A stretch of DNA of 45,069 bases from Betaproteobacteria bacterium. Its GTDB lineage: Bacteria; Pseudomonadota; Gammaproteobacteria; Burkholderiales; Burkholderiaceae_C. Location of the stretch: assembly GCA_009924455.1 (NCBI GenBank), contig RFRO01000003.1:1-45069 (forward strand), written 5' to 3'. The notes under the pieces were generated by a model. The model saw nothing but the letters and a program-made list of their open reading frames with translations. It had not been told where the DNA came from and did not search any database. Made by a program: the position numbers and the translations under genes. Shown piece after piece: positions 31,480-40,820 of this stretch; the first letter of the stretch is position 1; each line of letters begins with the position of its first letter.

Positions 31480-32751
31480 TCCACCGGAAGGGCCGTTTTT
31501 CCTCGAAGAACCACGGCCGGTTCGGCCCTTGCGGGCTTCCTGCTGACGCTGGCGGCTCAGGCTGTCGGTTCCGATGTAGCCCAAGGAGGTACGCATCGGG
31601 TCTGGCTGGGCCGGGGCTTTGGCACCACGCACTGGCTGGCGACCGGTTGGGGCACCACCTTCGGGGCGCGGGTCACGTCCGCGCACACGGTCCTTATCGC
31701 GCCGCGCACGGGAAACCAAGGGGCCGCGTAAACCGCCTTTGCGCGCACCATCCTGGGCACCGGGGGCACGGGCCGCGTGGCCCCCCTGGCCGGCGCGACC
31801 GCCGGCCGCCTGCGCCAACGCGCCGATATCAGCCTGGTCGAGTTCCATCCACTCGCCCCGCTTGAGTCCGCGCGGCAAAACCATGGCGCCGTAGCGGATG
31901 CGGATCAGGCGACTCACCGCGTGGCCCACAGCCTCCACCATGCGGCGCACCTCCCGGTTACGACCCTCCGAAATGGTGACGCGGTACCAGCAGTTGGAGC
32001 CCTCGCCACCGCCGTCTTCAATCGTCCCGAACTGCGCCATACCGTCGTCCAACATGACACCCGACACCAAGGTTTGCTTTTCCTCCGCGCTCAGGGCGCC
32101 GAGCACCCGGACTGCATATTCCCGCTCCAGACCGAAGCGGGGATGCATCAACTTGTTCGCCAGGTCACCGGAGCTGGTGAAAAGCAGCAAACCCTCGGTG
32201 TTCAAGTCCAGACGCCCGACGGACTGCCACTTGCCCTGGGGCAATTTGGGCAGACGGCGAAAAACGGTTGGGCGGTTTTGGGGGTCGTCGTGGGTGACGA
32301 CCTCGCCCGCGGGCTTGTGGTACGCGATCACGCGGGCCGCAGGCGGGTCAATGCGGAAGCGAATCGGCTTGCCGTTGACTTTGATGGTGTCGCCAAACTG
32401 GATCCGCTGACCGATGTGCGCAGGCTCGTTGTTGACGGAAATGCGCCCCTCCAGGATGAGCTGCTCCATCTCCAGGCGCGAACCCATGCCCGACTGCGCC
32501 AACACCTTGTGCAGCTTGGGCGTCTCCACCTGGGGCGCCAAAACGCGCTTGGCCACTGGCTCATCCGTAACGCCGGCATCTTCTGCGTCAAACTGGCCCG
32601 AAATGATGTCCAGGAAGGGACTCGGGTGGGTCTCCTGCGCAACCGCCGGATCGGCGGAGAGCGCATCTTGAACCGGTCGTTCCACCGCTGCAGTTTCTGG
32701 CAGGACGGTGGGTTCTGGGTGGGATTCCGGGGTGGTGGCAGAGTTGTTCAT
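31468..32751 (-). CDS. rluB: 23S rRNA pseudouridine synthase RluB
   Basis: This 427-aa pseudouridine synthase (acts at U2605 of 23S rRNA) has an S4 domain ([21 protein letters not shown]) and the catalytic Asp motif [16 protein letters not shown] (about residue 182), then [10 protein letters not shown]- and C-terminal extensions are low complexity; the C-terminus is Arg/Gly/Pro-rich, typical of RluB in Burkholderiales. Its start overlaps the scpB stop by 4 nt (ATGA). Confidence 0.93.
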   Translation of the reverse strand: MNNSATTPESHPEPTVLPETAAVERPVQDALSADPAVAQETHPSPFLDIISGQFDAEDAGVTDEPVAKRVLAPQVETPKLHKVLAQSGMGSRLEMEQLILEGRISVNNEPAHIGQRIQFGDTIKVNGKPIRFRIDPPAARVIAYHKPAGEVVTHDDPQNRPTVFRRLPKLPQGKWQSVGRLDLNTEGLLLFTSSGDLANKLMHPRFGLEREYAVRVLGALSAEEKQTLVSGVMLDDGMAQFGTIEDGGGEGSNCWYRVTISEGRNREVRRMVEAVGHAVSRLIRIRYGAMVLPRGLKRGEWMELDQADIGALAQAAGGRAGQGGHAARAPGAQDGARKGGLRGPLVSRARRDKDRVRGRDPRPEGGAPTGRQPVRGAKAPAQPDPMRTSLGYIGTDSLSRQRQQEARKGRTGRGSSRKNGPSGGFGR

Positions 32752-33383
32752 GGGGGGGAGTCATTCGCAGGCAAAACCTCGGGATCCGCTTGTGCGGCTG
32801 GCGCGTCGGCAAACGGCAACTCGGCGCTATCGGCATCCTCAGCACCCAGCAGCTGGCCCAAGGCTTCGCTCTCATGGCCCGGGGCACTCAAAGCAGGAAG
32901 CTCTTTCAACGATGCCAATCCGAGATCATCCAAAAATTGCCGCGTCGTAGCCAGCAAGGCTGGACGCCCGACGGATTCGCGATGCCCCACGGTTTCGATC
33001 CAGCCACGGTCTTCCAGTTGGCGCAGCAGCTGGGAATTGATGGTCACCCCCCGGATATCCTCGATGTCGCCCCGGGTCACCGGCTGGCGGTAGGCGATGA
33101 TGGCCAAAGTCTCCAGGACTGCGCGGCTGTAACGCGGCGGTTTTTCGGGGTGTAGTTTTTCGAGGTAACGGGCTAAGTCGGGATGGCTTTGGAAACGCCA
33201 TCCGCTGGCCACCTCGGTGAGTTGCAGACCGCGCTCGGCCCAGTCAGCGCGAATGGCGTCCAGCAAGTCCCGCAGCTGCCCCTCCTCCAACGCCTCGTCG
33301 AACAAGGTGCGCAGATCGCGCATCTGCATGGGCTGATCCGCGCACAGGAGCGCCGCCTCCAGTACCCGCTTGGCATCGAGCAT
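32748..33383 (-). CDS. scpB: Segregation and condensation protein ScpB
   Basis: This 211-aa winged-helix protein forms the kleisin complex with ScpA and SMC for chromosome condensation. Typical motifs are [42 protein letters not shown] and a C-terminal acidic tail. AAGGA lies 7 nt before ATG 33383. It is coupled to rluB. scpA is not adjacent. Confidence 0.92.
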   Translation of the reverse strand: MLDAKRVLEAALLCADQPMQMRDLRTLFDEALEEGQLRDLLDAIRADWAERGLQLTEVASGWRFQSHPDLARYLEKLHPEKPPRYSRAVLETLAIIAYRQPVTRGDIEDIRGVTINSQLLRQLEDRGWIETVGHRESVGRPALLATTRQFLDDLGLASLKELPALSAPGHESEALGQLLGAEDADSAELPFADAPAAQADPEVLPANDSPP

Positions 33384-33528
33384 AGATTTCCTTCATGACA
33401 TTGGTCCGTGGCCCACGCTCCAATGGATGTACGTCTGTAGGGGAGCTGGCGGGCACGCTGCACCTCTGGCTCAATCCGTATGCGCATACAACGCGCCACG
33501 TGAGCGCCGGATTGCGTGCCGTTGGCCG

Positions 33529-34391
33529 TCAATCCGGAGGTGTTAAGCCAGTATATCCCAGCCCCTCGGCGCGCATGAGTCGCTCCATCGCAGCCGGAGG
33601 CCGCGCCTCAAAGCGCAGCGGCTGACCGGTAATCGGGTGGGCAAAGCCCAATCGACACGCGTGCAGCGCTTGCCCCGCAAGGCCGGGCGTGGACTTGCCG
33701 CGGCCATGCGCAACCGGTTACGCGGGTCCCGGCCAATCGCGCTCGTCGCGTGCCACAGCGGACCGCGCACCCAGTGTCCGTGCGCAATAGCCAGGTATTC
33801 GCGCCCCACTTCGCGTGCAGCGATGGCGGCAACCAGCGCATCCATCGCCGCCCGGGTTCGCGCTACCACCATCAGCCCGCTGGTGTCCTTGTCCAGCCGG
33901 TGCACGATACCGGCGCGGGGCACATCCATGAGAGCACCGTCCAGGGCCAGTAAGCCATTGAGCAGCGTGCCGCTCCAATTACCCGGTGCCGGATGCACCA
34001 CCAAACCGGCAGGCTTGTTGATAACCAGCACATCGGCGTCGCGGTAAACCACATCGAGCGCCATCGGCTCCGGCTTGAATGCCGTACTTTGGGGCGTGGG
34101 CTGCAGGCTGATCTGCATCCGGTCGCCGCAGCGCACGGTGGCCGATTGCTTGGCGGCAACACGCCCATTAACGGACACATGTCCGGCCTCAATCAGCTGC
34201 TGCAAATAGCTGCGTGAAAACTCCGGGACCACCTCCGCCAGGGCTTTGTCCAAGCGGATGCCATGCTGCCCAAGGCCCAGAACGACCTGCCGCAGCTCGA
34301 TCGCATCGCCGTGTACATCCGTCTCATCGAGCCCGCTTTCGAGAGGGTCGGTGGCTATACTGTTCGGCTTATCTTCCAAGGAATGTTCCAT
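33529..34391 (-). pseudogene. rluD: rluD with internal out-of-frame deletion
   Basis: RluD makes pseudouridines in helix 69 of 23S rRNA. The S4 domain (RLDKALAEVVPEFSRSYLQQLI) and catalytic core (VHRLDKDTSGLMVVART) are present up to [12 protein letters not shown] near 33703. The usual C-terminus, [20 protein letters not shown] to a TGA at 33529, is in a different frame. About 55-60 residues, including the HTGRTHQIRVH region, are missing. The 362-aa ORF therefore ends in out-of-frame residues at 33543. The start is uncertain: ATG 34391 is used here, overlapping the divergent bamD start. Confidence 0.8.
34356..34361 (+). promoter_or_regulatory. Possible -10 element of bamD
   Basis: TATACT lies 28 bp before the bamD start and inside the rluD coding sequence. 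No convincing -35 is visible 16-18 bp upstream. Confidence 0.3.
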
Positions 34392-35220
34392 GATGCTGTG
34401 CGGCAAATTATCGGCGCTGTGGGGTGATGCGGGCCGGGCTGGCTTGCTGAAGTCGCTGGCACTGGTCTTGTTCGTGTCAGCCATGGCCGCCTGCTCTACG
34501 GCGGTGGTCGACAAAACGCTGGGCATGACACCGGCCCAGTTGTACGCCGAAGCCAAAGACGAAATGTCCAACCAGCAGATCGAAAAAGCGATCGTGCTGT
34601 ACGAAAAGCTCGAAGCCCGCGCCGCCGGCACGCCGCTGGCCCTGCAGGCGCAATTGGATAAGGCCTACGCCTACTACCTTTCCCGTGAGCCCGTGATGGC
34701 GCTGGCCACGATTGACCGCTTTATCCGAATGAACCCCGCCAGCCCGGCGATGGACTACGCCTACTACCTGAAGGGTGTCGTCACCTTCAATAACGATCTG
34801 GGCATGTTCGGACGCTACACCGGGCAGGACTTGGCCGAACGGGATCAAAAAGCCGCCCGGGAGTCCTTTGACGCATTTCGCGAACTGGTGACACGCTTCC
34901 CGCAGTCACGCTACGCCGAAGACGCGCGCCAACGCATGGGCTTCACGGTGTCAGCACTGGCCAAGTACGACGTTGTTGTCGCCAAATACTATTTCCGCCG
35001 TGGCGCGTACCTGGCGGCCATCAACCGCGCACAAAACGCTGTGTCCGAATACCGCAATGTGCCGGCCGTCGAGGACGCGCTCTTCTTGATTTACAAGGCC
35101 TACGATGTGATGGGTTTACCCGCGATGCGCGACGATGCCCGGCGGGTCCTCGCTGCCAGCTTTCCGGACTCCCAGTACCTGGGCCCGGCGGGCGAAGGTG
35201 ACGACTGGCTGAAGCGCTAG
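34390..35220 (+). CDS. bamD: Outer membrane assembly lipoprotein BamD
   Basis: This 276-aa essential BAM-complex lipoprotein has a lipobox (AMAAC-STA), then TPR-like repeats (YAEAKDEMSNQQIEKAIVLYEKL, QLDKAYAYYLSREPVMALATI, ARESFDAFRELVTRFPQSRYAEDA). Start 34390 has AAGGA 7 nt upstream. Divergent from rluD, the standard bamD-rluD arrangement. Its stop overlaps the convergent helicase gene (CTAG). Confidence 0.93.
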   Translation: MMLCGKLSALWGDAGRAGLLKSLALVLFVSAMAACSTAVVDKTLGMTPAQLYAEAKDEMSNQQIEKAIVLYEKLEARAAGTPLALQAQLDKAYAYYLSREPVMALATIDRFIRMNPASPAMDYAYYLKGVVTFNNDLGMFGRYTGQDLAERDQKAARESFDAFRELVTRFPQSRYAEDARQRMGFTVSALAKYDVVVAKYYFRRGAYLAAINRAQNAVSEYRNVPAVEDALFLIYKAYDVMGLPAMRDDARRVLAASFPDSQYLGPAGEGDDWLKR

Positions 35221-37229
35221 TTCTCCGGCGGCGGGGCCATTGGCTCTGACAGCCCGGCCAGCGCAGCCTGCCATTCACCAGCGTCCCGTAAGCGGCGCAT
35301 GGGCGGCAGCGCTTGCAGCAACTTTTTTCCATACGCCCGGGTGTGCAAGCGGGTGTCGCACACCACCAGAATTCCCCGGTCGCGCTCCCCCCGAATCAAA
35401 CGGCCCGCCCCCTGCTTGAGCACCATGGCTGCATGCGGCAGGTGAATGTCCTTGAAGGCGTTTCCACCCGCCGCATTGCAGGCATCCGTCTGCGCCCGGA
35501 CCAAAGGATCATCGGGCGGAGCGAATGGCAACTTGTCGATCACCAAGAGCTGCAACACGTCACCCGCCAGGTCGATGCCCTCCCAAAACGACGCCGAAGC
35601 CACCAGCACAGCCCCCCGCGCAGGCAAGGGCGCATGCGCCGCAAAACGCTCCAGCAGCTCGCGCTTGGATGCATCCCCCTGAGCCAGGATATCCAAACCA
35701 CCAACTTCCTGCCGGGACATGAACTCCTGCAAAGCCACGCGAACGGCCTGCACAGCGCGCAGGGTCGTCGTCAGTACCAGGGTTTTGCCGCCTAAACGCA
35801 TGGCCGCCTCTGCCACCAGTGCCGCAACGGCGGCGCTGTGCCCGGGGTGTGCAGGCTCCGGAAATTCCTGTGGCAGATACAGCGCCGCCTGCCTGGCGTA
35901 GTCAAACGGACTTTCCACCCGCAGCGTACGCGCGCCCTGCAGGCCACAGGGCTCCACAAACCAACGCAGATCCGCGTCGGTACCCAGTGTGGCTGACGTG
36001 AAAATCCAGGCTCTGCTGGACTGTTCACCCAAGGCCACGTGCTGCCGTATCACCGCACTGATGTTGAGCGGCGACGCGCAGATGCGCACCTGCTGGCCCA
36101 CCTCTACCCATCGCACCATTCCGTGCGGACTTGCTCCCGCAAATACCGACAACTGCTCATGCAGCGTTTGTGCGCGCTGCGACAGCAATTGCATGGATAC
36201 GTCAGCATCGGCCAACAGATCCAGGCAGCGGCACACTTGCTCCAGCGTGGCAGCCATGCGCGCCAGCGCTGCGGTCCAGATGTCGATGTCGATGCCCTCA
36301 GGGGCACCGTCTAACCACGGCAGCCGCCGCATGGTGGCCGACGAGCCACACAGCGCTGCCACTGCCTGCGTCGATTGGGACACAGCCCCCGATAAACCAT
36401 GCCAATCCGCATAACCGCGCTGCGGTCCTTGCGCCTGGAGCAGCAAATCCGCCGCCAGGCGCTTCCAGGCACCGGTGCCGGTTTGCACAGCCAGAAACTG
36501 CAATCCGGTCGCATTGATCTGGTGCGCTTCGTCGAACACCACCACACTGGCGCTGGGAAGCAACTCGGCCATACCCGATTCACGGACCTGCAAATCGGCG
36601 AAAAACAGATGGTGGTTCACCACCACGACATCGGCGGCTAAAGCCGTACGGCGGGCCGAATTGACGTGGCACTGCGCGGCGCGCGGGCAGGATGCACCCA
36701 AACAGTTTTCACGGGTCGAGGTGATGACCGGCACAAGCGGGGATGCCTCGTCCAGCGCGGGCAACTCGGCCACATCACCGCTGGCGGTGCGCTGCGCCCA
36801 CAACCGCACGGTTTGCAGCAGGCGCTGCTGTGCCGCGGGTAGGTTGGCCACGGCGTCCCCATGGAGGGCTTCGTCTAGGCGCTGCAAACACAGGTAGCTG
36901 CTGCGGCCCTTGAGCTGGGCCAACCGAACCGGCGCGCCCAGGCTTGCCGCCAGCCGGGGGATATCGCGCAAAAAGAGCTGATCTTGCAAGGCCTTGGTTG
37001 CTGTGGATACCAGCACCCGGGCGCCGCTCAGCAGGGCTGGTGCCAGATAAGCGAAGGTTTTACCCACTCCCGTCCCCGCTTCGACCACCAAGGCGCCGCC
37101 GCCCTGCACCGTCCGCGCCACGGCCAGCGCCATATCGGTCTGCCCCGAACGCGGCACAAACCCCGGCACATCCCGCACCAAGGGACCGTCTGCCGCAAAC
37201 ACCTGGCGCACGGCGGCAATCAGCGGCAC
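35217..37229 (-). CDS. DinG/YoaA-type ATP-dependent DNA helicase
   Basis: This 670-aa superfamily 2 helicase of the XPD/DinG group has Walker A VVEAGTGVGKTFAYL (about residue 50) and DEAH box VVVFDEAHQIN. Four cysteines for a 4Fe-4S cluster lie in the region STRENCLGASCPRAAQC. Motif VI (QGAGRLIRGERDRG) is near the C-terminus. The first in-frame start is GTG 37229, after an in-frame stop upstream. Probably a repair or R-loop helicase, YoaA-like rather than classical DinG. Confidence 0.88.
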   Translation of the reverse strand: MPLIAAVRQVFAADGPLVRDVPGFVPRSGQTDMALAVARTVQGGGALVVEAGTGVGKTFAYLAPALLSGARVLVSTATKALQDQLFLRDIPRLAASLGAPVRLAQLKGRSSYLCLQRLDEALHGDAVANLPAAQQRLLQTVRLWAQRTASGDVAELPALDEASPLVPVITSTRENCLGASCPRAAQCHVNSARRTALAADVVVVNHHLFFADLQVRESGMAELLPSASVVVFDEAHQINATGLQFLAVQTGTGAWKRLAADLLLQAQGPQRGYADWHGLSGAVSQSTQAVAALCGSSATMRRLPWLDGAPEGIDIDIWTAALARMAATLEQVCRCLDLLADADVSMQLLSQRAQTLHEQLSVFAGASPHGMVRWVEVGQQVRICASPLNISAVIRQHVALGEQSSRAWIFTSATLGTDADLRWFVEPCGLQGARTLRVESPFDYARQAALYLPQEFPEPAHPGHSAAVAALVAEAAMRLGGKTLVLTTTLRAVQAVRVALQEFMSRQEVGGLDILAQGDASKRELLERFAAHAPLPARGAVLVASASFWEGIDLAGDVLQLLVIDKLPFAPPDDPLVRAQTDACNAAGGNAFKDIHLPHAAMVLKQGAGRLIRGERDRGILVVCDTRLHTRAYGKKLLQALPPMRRLRDAGEWQAALAGLSEPMAPPPEN

Positions 37230-37241
37230 GTGGAATTCAAT

Positions 37242-38351
37242 TCAGTGAGACGACGGCAGTGGCACCGACTGGGAACCTTTTTGCTCCCGCAGGCGACGGT
37301 CACGCTCGGCGATACGCTCTTCCAGTTCCTGCTGCTTGCGGGCAAGGGCGGATTCTTTGGGCTGAGCGGCAGCGGGCGCCGGGGCGCTGGGCAGGGGCTT
37401 GCTGGCCGCCTTGAGTGGGACCGCAATCACGGTCGCGGCGTGCGAGGCGCGTTTCTCATCCAAGGCGCGCTGCCGCGCCTCCGGTCCCGACTCACCCGAC
37501 GCGGCCAGGGCTGCATGTTCCGCGCGCTTCTGGTCCAAAGCACGCTGCCGGGCGTCCGGGTCGGCCGCAGCCGGTGCGGATGCCGCAATCGCCGCATGCG
37601 CGGCGCGCTTCTCTTGCAGAGCGCGGGCTTTTTCCGCATGAGCCACAGACGTAGCGGCATCGGCGGCGACTGCGGCATGTTCAGCCTGCTTTTCCCATAG
37701 CGCACGCTCCTTTTCAGTCTGTGCAGCGGCCCGCTCCTGCGCCTCCAGCTCCACATCGGCGCGGTCTTGCAGGCGCTGTGCACGGTCAGCCTCGCGCTGC
37801 ACGCGCTCCGCGACACGCGCCTGGCGCTCCAACTCCTCGGTTTCACGCTCCGCGTTGCGCTGCGCATAGTCTTGCTCGCGCTGCACGCGCTCCGCGACAC
37901 GCGCCTGGCGCTCCAACTCCTCGGTTTCACGCTCCGCGTTGCGCTGCGCATAGTCTTGCTCGCGCTGGGCCCGCTCTGCCAGACGGGCCTGGCGATCCAA
38001 CTCCTGCTGGGCCGCCGTTTCGAGCCGCGCTTGCGCGGCACTCGCCGCTTCTTGCTCGAGCAATGCGCGCTGCTGCTGTGACAGCGCCAGCTCCTGCTTC
38101 TTGATAGCCGCCAAGGCCGTGCGACGCGACCGCGCCACATCCGCCCGGCAGGCATTCACCAGAAAACGACCGTAACAGGCGCTATCCCTTTGGTTGTGCT
38201 CCGCATCAACCGCTACGCGCTGCACCTGCAACGCCTCCATTTGGATCGATAGCGCGGGATCGGAGATGTCGACGCCCAGGGACAGCGCCGGCACAAGGGC
38301 ACAGGCCAGCGCCAAGGCGCGCGCAAGCCAGCTGACGCGGCGCAGCCTCAT
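37242..38351 (-). CDS. Secreted or periplasmic coiled-coil protein
   Basis: This 369-aa protein has a signal peptide (MRLRRVSWLARALALACALVPALSLG). Next is a small domain with two cysteines (DSACYGRFLVNACRADVARSRR) that I have seen in uncharacterised Burkholderiales proteins. A long Glu/Arg/Gln/Ala-rich coiled coil follows, with near-repeats such as REQDYAQRNAERETEELERQ. Its mid part has an exact 84-bp tandem duplication. The C-terminal part has RQRALDEKRASHAA repeats and a Pro/Ala linker. Function unknown. The start overlaps the zapE stop as ATGA, so the pair is probably cotranscribed. Confidence 0.8.
   Translation of the reverse strand: MRLRRVSWLARALALACALVPALSLGVDISDPALSIQMEALQVQRVAVDAEHNQRDSACYGRFLVNACRADVARSRRTALAAIKKQELALSQQQRALLEQEAASAAQARLETAAQQELDRQARLAERAQREQDYAQRNAERETEELERQARVAERVQREQDYAQRNAERETEELERQARVAERVQREADRAQRLQDRADVELEAQERAAAQTEKERALWEKQAEHAAVAADAATSVAHAEKARALQEKRAAHAAIAASAPAAADPDARQRALDQKRAEHAALAASGESGPEARQRALDEKRASHAATVIAVPLKAASKPLPSAPAPAAAQPKESALARKQQELEERIAERDRRLREQKGSQSVPLPSSH
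37791..37967. repeat. Exact 84-bp tandem duplication in coiled-coil gene
   Basis: Two identical 84-bp copies (37791-37874, 37875-37958) are followed by 9 further matching bases. 84 bp is 28 codons, so the repeat is in frame and encodes VAERVQREQDYAQRNAERET-type heptads twice. The exact identity at DNA level implies a recent duplication. Confidence 0.93.
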
Positions 38352-39445
38352 ACCAATGCCGTATCCACCTGCCGCGGGCCCGCCACACCGAAATCCGTCG
38401 CCGTCATTTCGTGCAGGCGCGAGACGGTGCGCGGAAACTCGTGGGACTGCGGACCATGCAGATACAAGCCTTCCGGCTGCACCGCCGCAGAAACCACCAA
38501 GCGCACCTGGCGGTCATACAACACATCAACCAGCCAGGTCAGGCGGCGGGCTTCAGAGGCCATATCCGCGTCCATCACCGGTACGTCGCTGACAAAAACC
38601 GCGTCGAAGCGCTCCGCCAATTCCAGAAAATCGTTCTGGGAGTGCGCATCACCGCAGAGGGTGGAGAAATCAAACCAGGCCACCCGACCGGCCAAACGGC
38701 GCGCGCGCAAGGGGCGTCCCTCGACGGTGAGCACGGGCTCCTGGTCCTTGACCCGCGCCATCGCGTGGAACATCGACGCCATTTTGGCGTCGGCCTGCGG
38801 ACCACCCGGGCTCAGGTAAAACTGGGCGTCGGCGAGGGCATGCAGGCGGTAATCAATCCCGTTATCGACGCTCACAACGTCCAGCTTCTCGTTGAGCAGA
38901 TCGATGGCCGGTAACAGCCGATCGCGGTGCATCCCATCGGGATACAAGTCATCGGGCTTGAAGTTCGAGGTTGTCACAAAGCCCACGCCATTTTCAAACA
39001 GCGCCGATAGCAAGCGGTGCAGGATCAGCGCGTCGGTGATGTCTGCTACGTGGAATTCGTCAAAACACAACAAGCGGTGGCGCCGGGCCATGCGCCGGGC
39101 CAATTCGTCCAGCGGGTCAGCCAAGCCCTTGAGCTCGTTGAGCTGGTGGTGCACCTCGCGCATGAATTCATGGAAATGCAAGCGGGTTTTGCGCACCAGC
39201 GGGACCGCGTCAAAAAAGCAGTCCATCAAAAAGCTTTTGCCCCGGCCCACCCCGCCGTAGAGGTACACGCCCCGGGGGATCGGGGGATGCACCAACAACT
39301 TTTTGATGGCGTTGGAGCGCCGGTGCTTGTAGTTGGACCACTCGTCGGCACAGCGCTCCAGGGCCTCAACAGCCCGCATCTGGGCAGGATCGCTGTGAAA
39401 ACCGCGGTTCTTCAGTTCCTGGCGGTAGACGGTGTAGACAGACAT
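38348..39445 (-). CDS. zapE: ZapE (AFG1-like) cell division ATPase
   Basis: This 365-aa AAA+ type ATPase modulates FtsZ ring stability, especially under low oxygen or heat. It has Walker A LYGGVGRGKSFLMD (about residue 66) and Walker B RLLCFDEFHVADI. ATG 39445 gives MSVYTVYRQELKNRGF; the ORF start at 39592 extends into the intergenic region. It heads a two-gene unit with the coiled-coil gene. Confidence 0.92.
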   Translation of the reverse strand: MSVYTVYRQELKNRGFHSDPAQMRAVEALERCADEWSNYKHRRSNAIKKLLVHPPIPRGVYLYGGVGRGKSFLMDCFFDAVPLVRKTRLHFHEFMREVHHQLNELKGLADPLDELARRMARRHRLLCFDEFHVADITDALILHRLLSALFENGVGFVTTSNFKPDDLYPDGMHRDRLLPAIDLLNEKLDVVSVDNGIDYRLHALADAQFYLSPGGPQADAKMASMFHAMARVKDQEPVLTVEGRPLRARRLAGRVAWFDFSTLCGDAHSQNDFLELAERFDAVFVSDVPVMDADMASEARRLTWLVDVLYDRQVRLVVSAAVQPEGLYLHGPQSHEFPRTVSRLHEMTATDFGVAGPRQVDTALV

Positions 39446-39455
39446 GGCGGGGGCT

Positions 39456-39495
39456 ATTGTGCCCGCGCCGACCTGGCTGCATGGCGGGGCACAAT
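39456..39495. promoter_or_regulatory. 9-bp inverted repeat between zapE and the SDR gene
   Basis: ATTGTGCCC (39456-39464) and GGGCACAAT (39487-39495) are perfect inverted copies, 22 bp apart, in the 134-bp divergent intergenic region. Both arms carry TATTGT, -10-like, pointing away from each other. It may be an operator or overlapping promoters; no T-run suggests termination. Confidence 0.35.
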
Positions 39496-39579
39496 AATCG
39501 GGCGCTGCCCATTCTGCGAATGCCATCTCGCAAGCTGGGGCCATCCGTTTGTCAACTCCCCCGCCACGCAACCCACCAC

Positions 39580-40356
39580 ATGCACCACACAACGGCCCTC
39601 GCCACCTTTCCCAGCCTGCGCGGCCAGCGCGTCTTCATCACCGGCGGAGCGACCGGCATCGGCGCCGCCATCGTCGAAGCGTTTGCGCAGCAGGGTGCGC
39701 AGGTGGCATTCGTCGACGTCGCCCAAGCACAGGCCGAGGGGCTCGCAGCGCGGCTTGCCGCCCTCGGCTACCCGCCCGTCTGGTGGCGCACCTGCGATGT
39801 GCGGGATATACCGGCGCTGCAAAACGCGATTGCCCAGGCGCAAACCGAGCTGGGCGACTTCTTCACGCTGGTCAACAACGTGGCCAGCGACGACCGGCAT
39901 GCGCTGGAGGCGGTCACGCTGGACTACTACGACGAGCGCATGGCGGTGAACCAGCGCCCCGCCTTTTTCAGCATCCAGGCCCTGGTGCCCGGTATGCGCC
40001 GGCTCGGAGGCGGCTCCATCATCAACCTGGGATCTACCGGCTGGCAGGGCAAGGGCACCGGCTACATCTGTTACTCGGTGGCCAAGTCCTCGGTCAACGG
40101 ACTCACCCGCAGTCTGGCCGACACACTGGGCGCGGACCGGATCCGCATCAACACGGTCTCGCCGGGCTGGGTGATGACCGAGCGTCAGATGCGCCTGTGG
40201 CTCGATGCCGAAGGCGAGGCCGCGATTGCGCGCAACCAGTGCCTGCCGGACAAGCTCCAGCCCTCCGATATTGCCCGCATGGTGCTGTTCCTGGCCTCGG
40301 CTGATGGCGCGATGTGCACGGCGCAGGAGTTCAAGGTTGACGCCGGTTGGGATTAA
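39580..40356 (+). CDS. Short-chain dehydrogenase/reductase
   Basis: This 258-aa classical SDR has the cofactor motif TGGATGIG, NNVAS, the Ser in INLGSTGWQG and the catalytic YSVAK. The C-terminal SPGWVMTERQ is typical of sugar/alcohol dehydrogenases of the FabG-like group. Start 39580 gives MHHTTALATFPSLRG. Substrate cannot be assigned. It is probably its own transcription unit; fdxA starts 100 bp later behind its own promoter. Confidence 0.87.
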   Translation: MHHTTALATFPSLRGQRVFITGGATGIGAAIVEAFAQQGAQVAFVDVAQAQAEGLAARLAALGYPPVWWRTCDVRDIPALQNAIAQAQTELGDFFTLVNNVASDDRHALEAVTLDYYDERMAVNQRPAFFSIQALVPGMRRLGGGSIINLGSTGWQGKGTGYICYSVAKSSVNGLTRSLADTLGADRIRINTVSPGWVMTERQMRLWLDAEGEAAIARNQCLPDKLQPSDIARMVLFLASADGAMCTAQEFKVDAGWD

Positions 40357-40372
40357 TGGCATCGGTCTGCGT

Positions 40373-40402
40373 TTGTTTCACGAACGCAAAGACCCGTAAA
40401 AT
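40373..40402 (+). promoter_or_regulatory. Probable sigma-70 promoter of fdxA
   Basis: TTGTTT (-35, 40373-40378) and TAAAAT (-10, 40397-40402) are 18 bp apart, 54 bp upstream of fdxA and just after the SDR stop. Confidence 0.5.
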
Positions 40403-40456
40403 CGACAGTGAACGCGCTTTTGAAGCGGTCCCGAAGCACCATCTCCACTCCATTCC

Positions 40457-40786
40457 ATGACCCACATCGTTACCGAAGCCTGCATCCAGTGCAAATACAC
40501 CGACTGCGTCGACGTCTGCCCGGTTGACTGCTTTCGCGAAGGCCCCAACTTTTTGACCATTGACCCGGATGAGTGCATTGACTGCGCTGTCTGTATTCCG
40601 GAGTGCCCGGTCAACGCCATCTACGCGGAAGAAGACGCCCCGGCCGACCAGATGCACATGGTGGCATTGAATGCCGAACTCGCACGCCTGCCGACCTGGA
40701 AAAGCATCACCAAGCGCAAAGCGCCGCTGCCCAACGCGGACGACTGGAAAGACAAAGCCGACAAGCTCTCCGAGCTGATCCGCTGA
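40457..40786 (+). CDS. fdxA: 7Fe ferredoxin FdxA
   Basis: This 109-aa ferredoxin carries a 3Fe-4S and a 4Fe-4S cluster. Cysteines are in EACIQCKYTDCVDVCPVDC and DECIDCAVCIPECPVNAI. It is a small electron carrier; the adjacent flavoprotein is a plausible redox partner. The C-terminal extension (WKSITKRKAPLPNADDWKDK) is the usual long form. Confidence 0.95.
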   Translation: MTHIVTEACIQCKYTDCVDVCPVDCFREGPNFLTIDPDECIDCAVCIPECPVNAIYAEEDAPADQMHMVALNAELARLPTWKSITKRKAPLPNADDWKDKADKLSELIR

Positions 40787-40820
40787 TCCGCTTGCGGCAA
40801 AGCAGCGCGCAGGCCCGCCC

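Noticed and set aside
33478-33489. GTATGCGCATAC palindrome in the scpB-rluD spacer
   Set aside because: Isolated 12-bp palindrome without promoter elements around it; likely chance.
37791-37967. Repeat considered as CRISPR array
   Set aside because: The copies are contiguous without spacers, in frame, and encode coiled-coil heptads.
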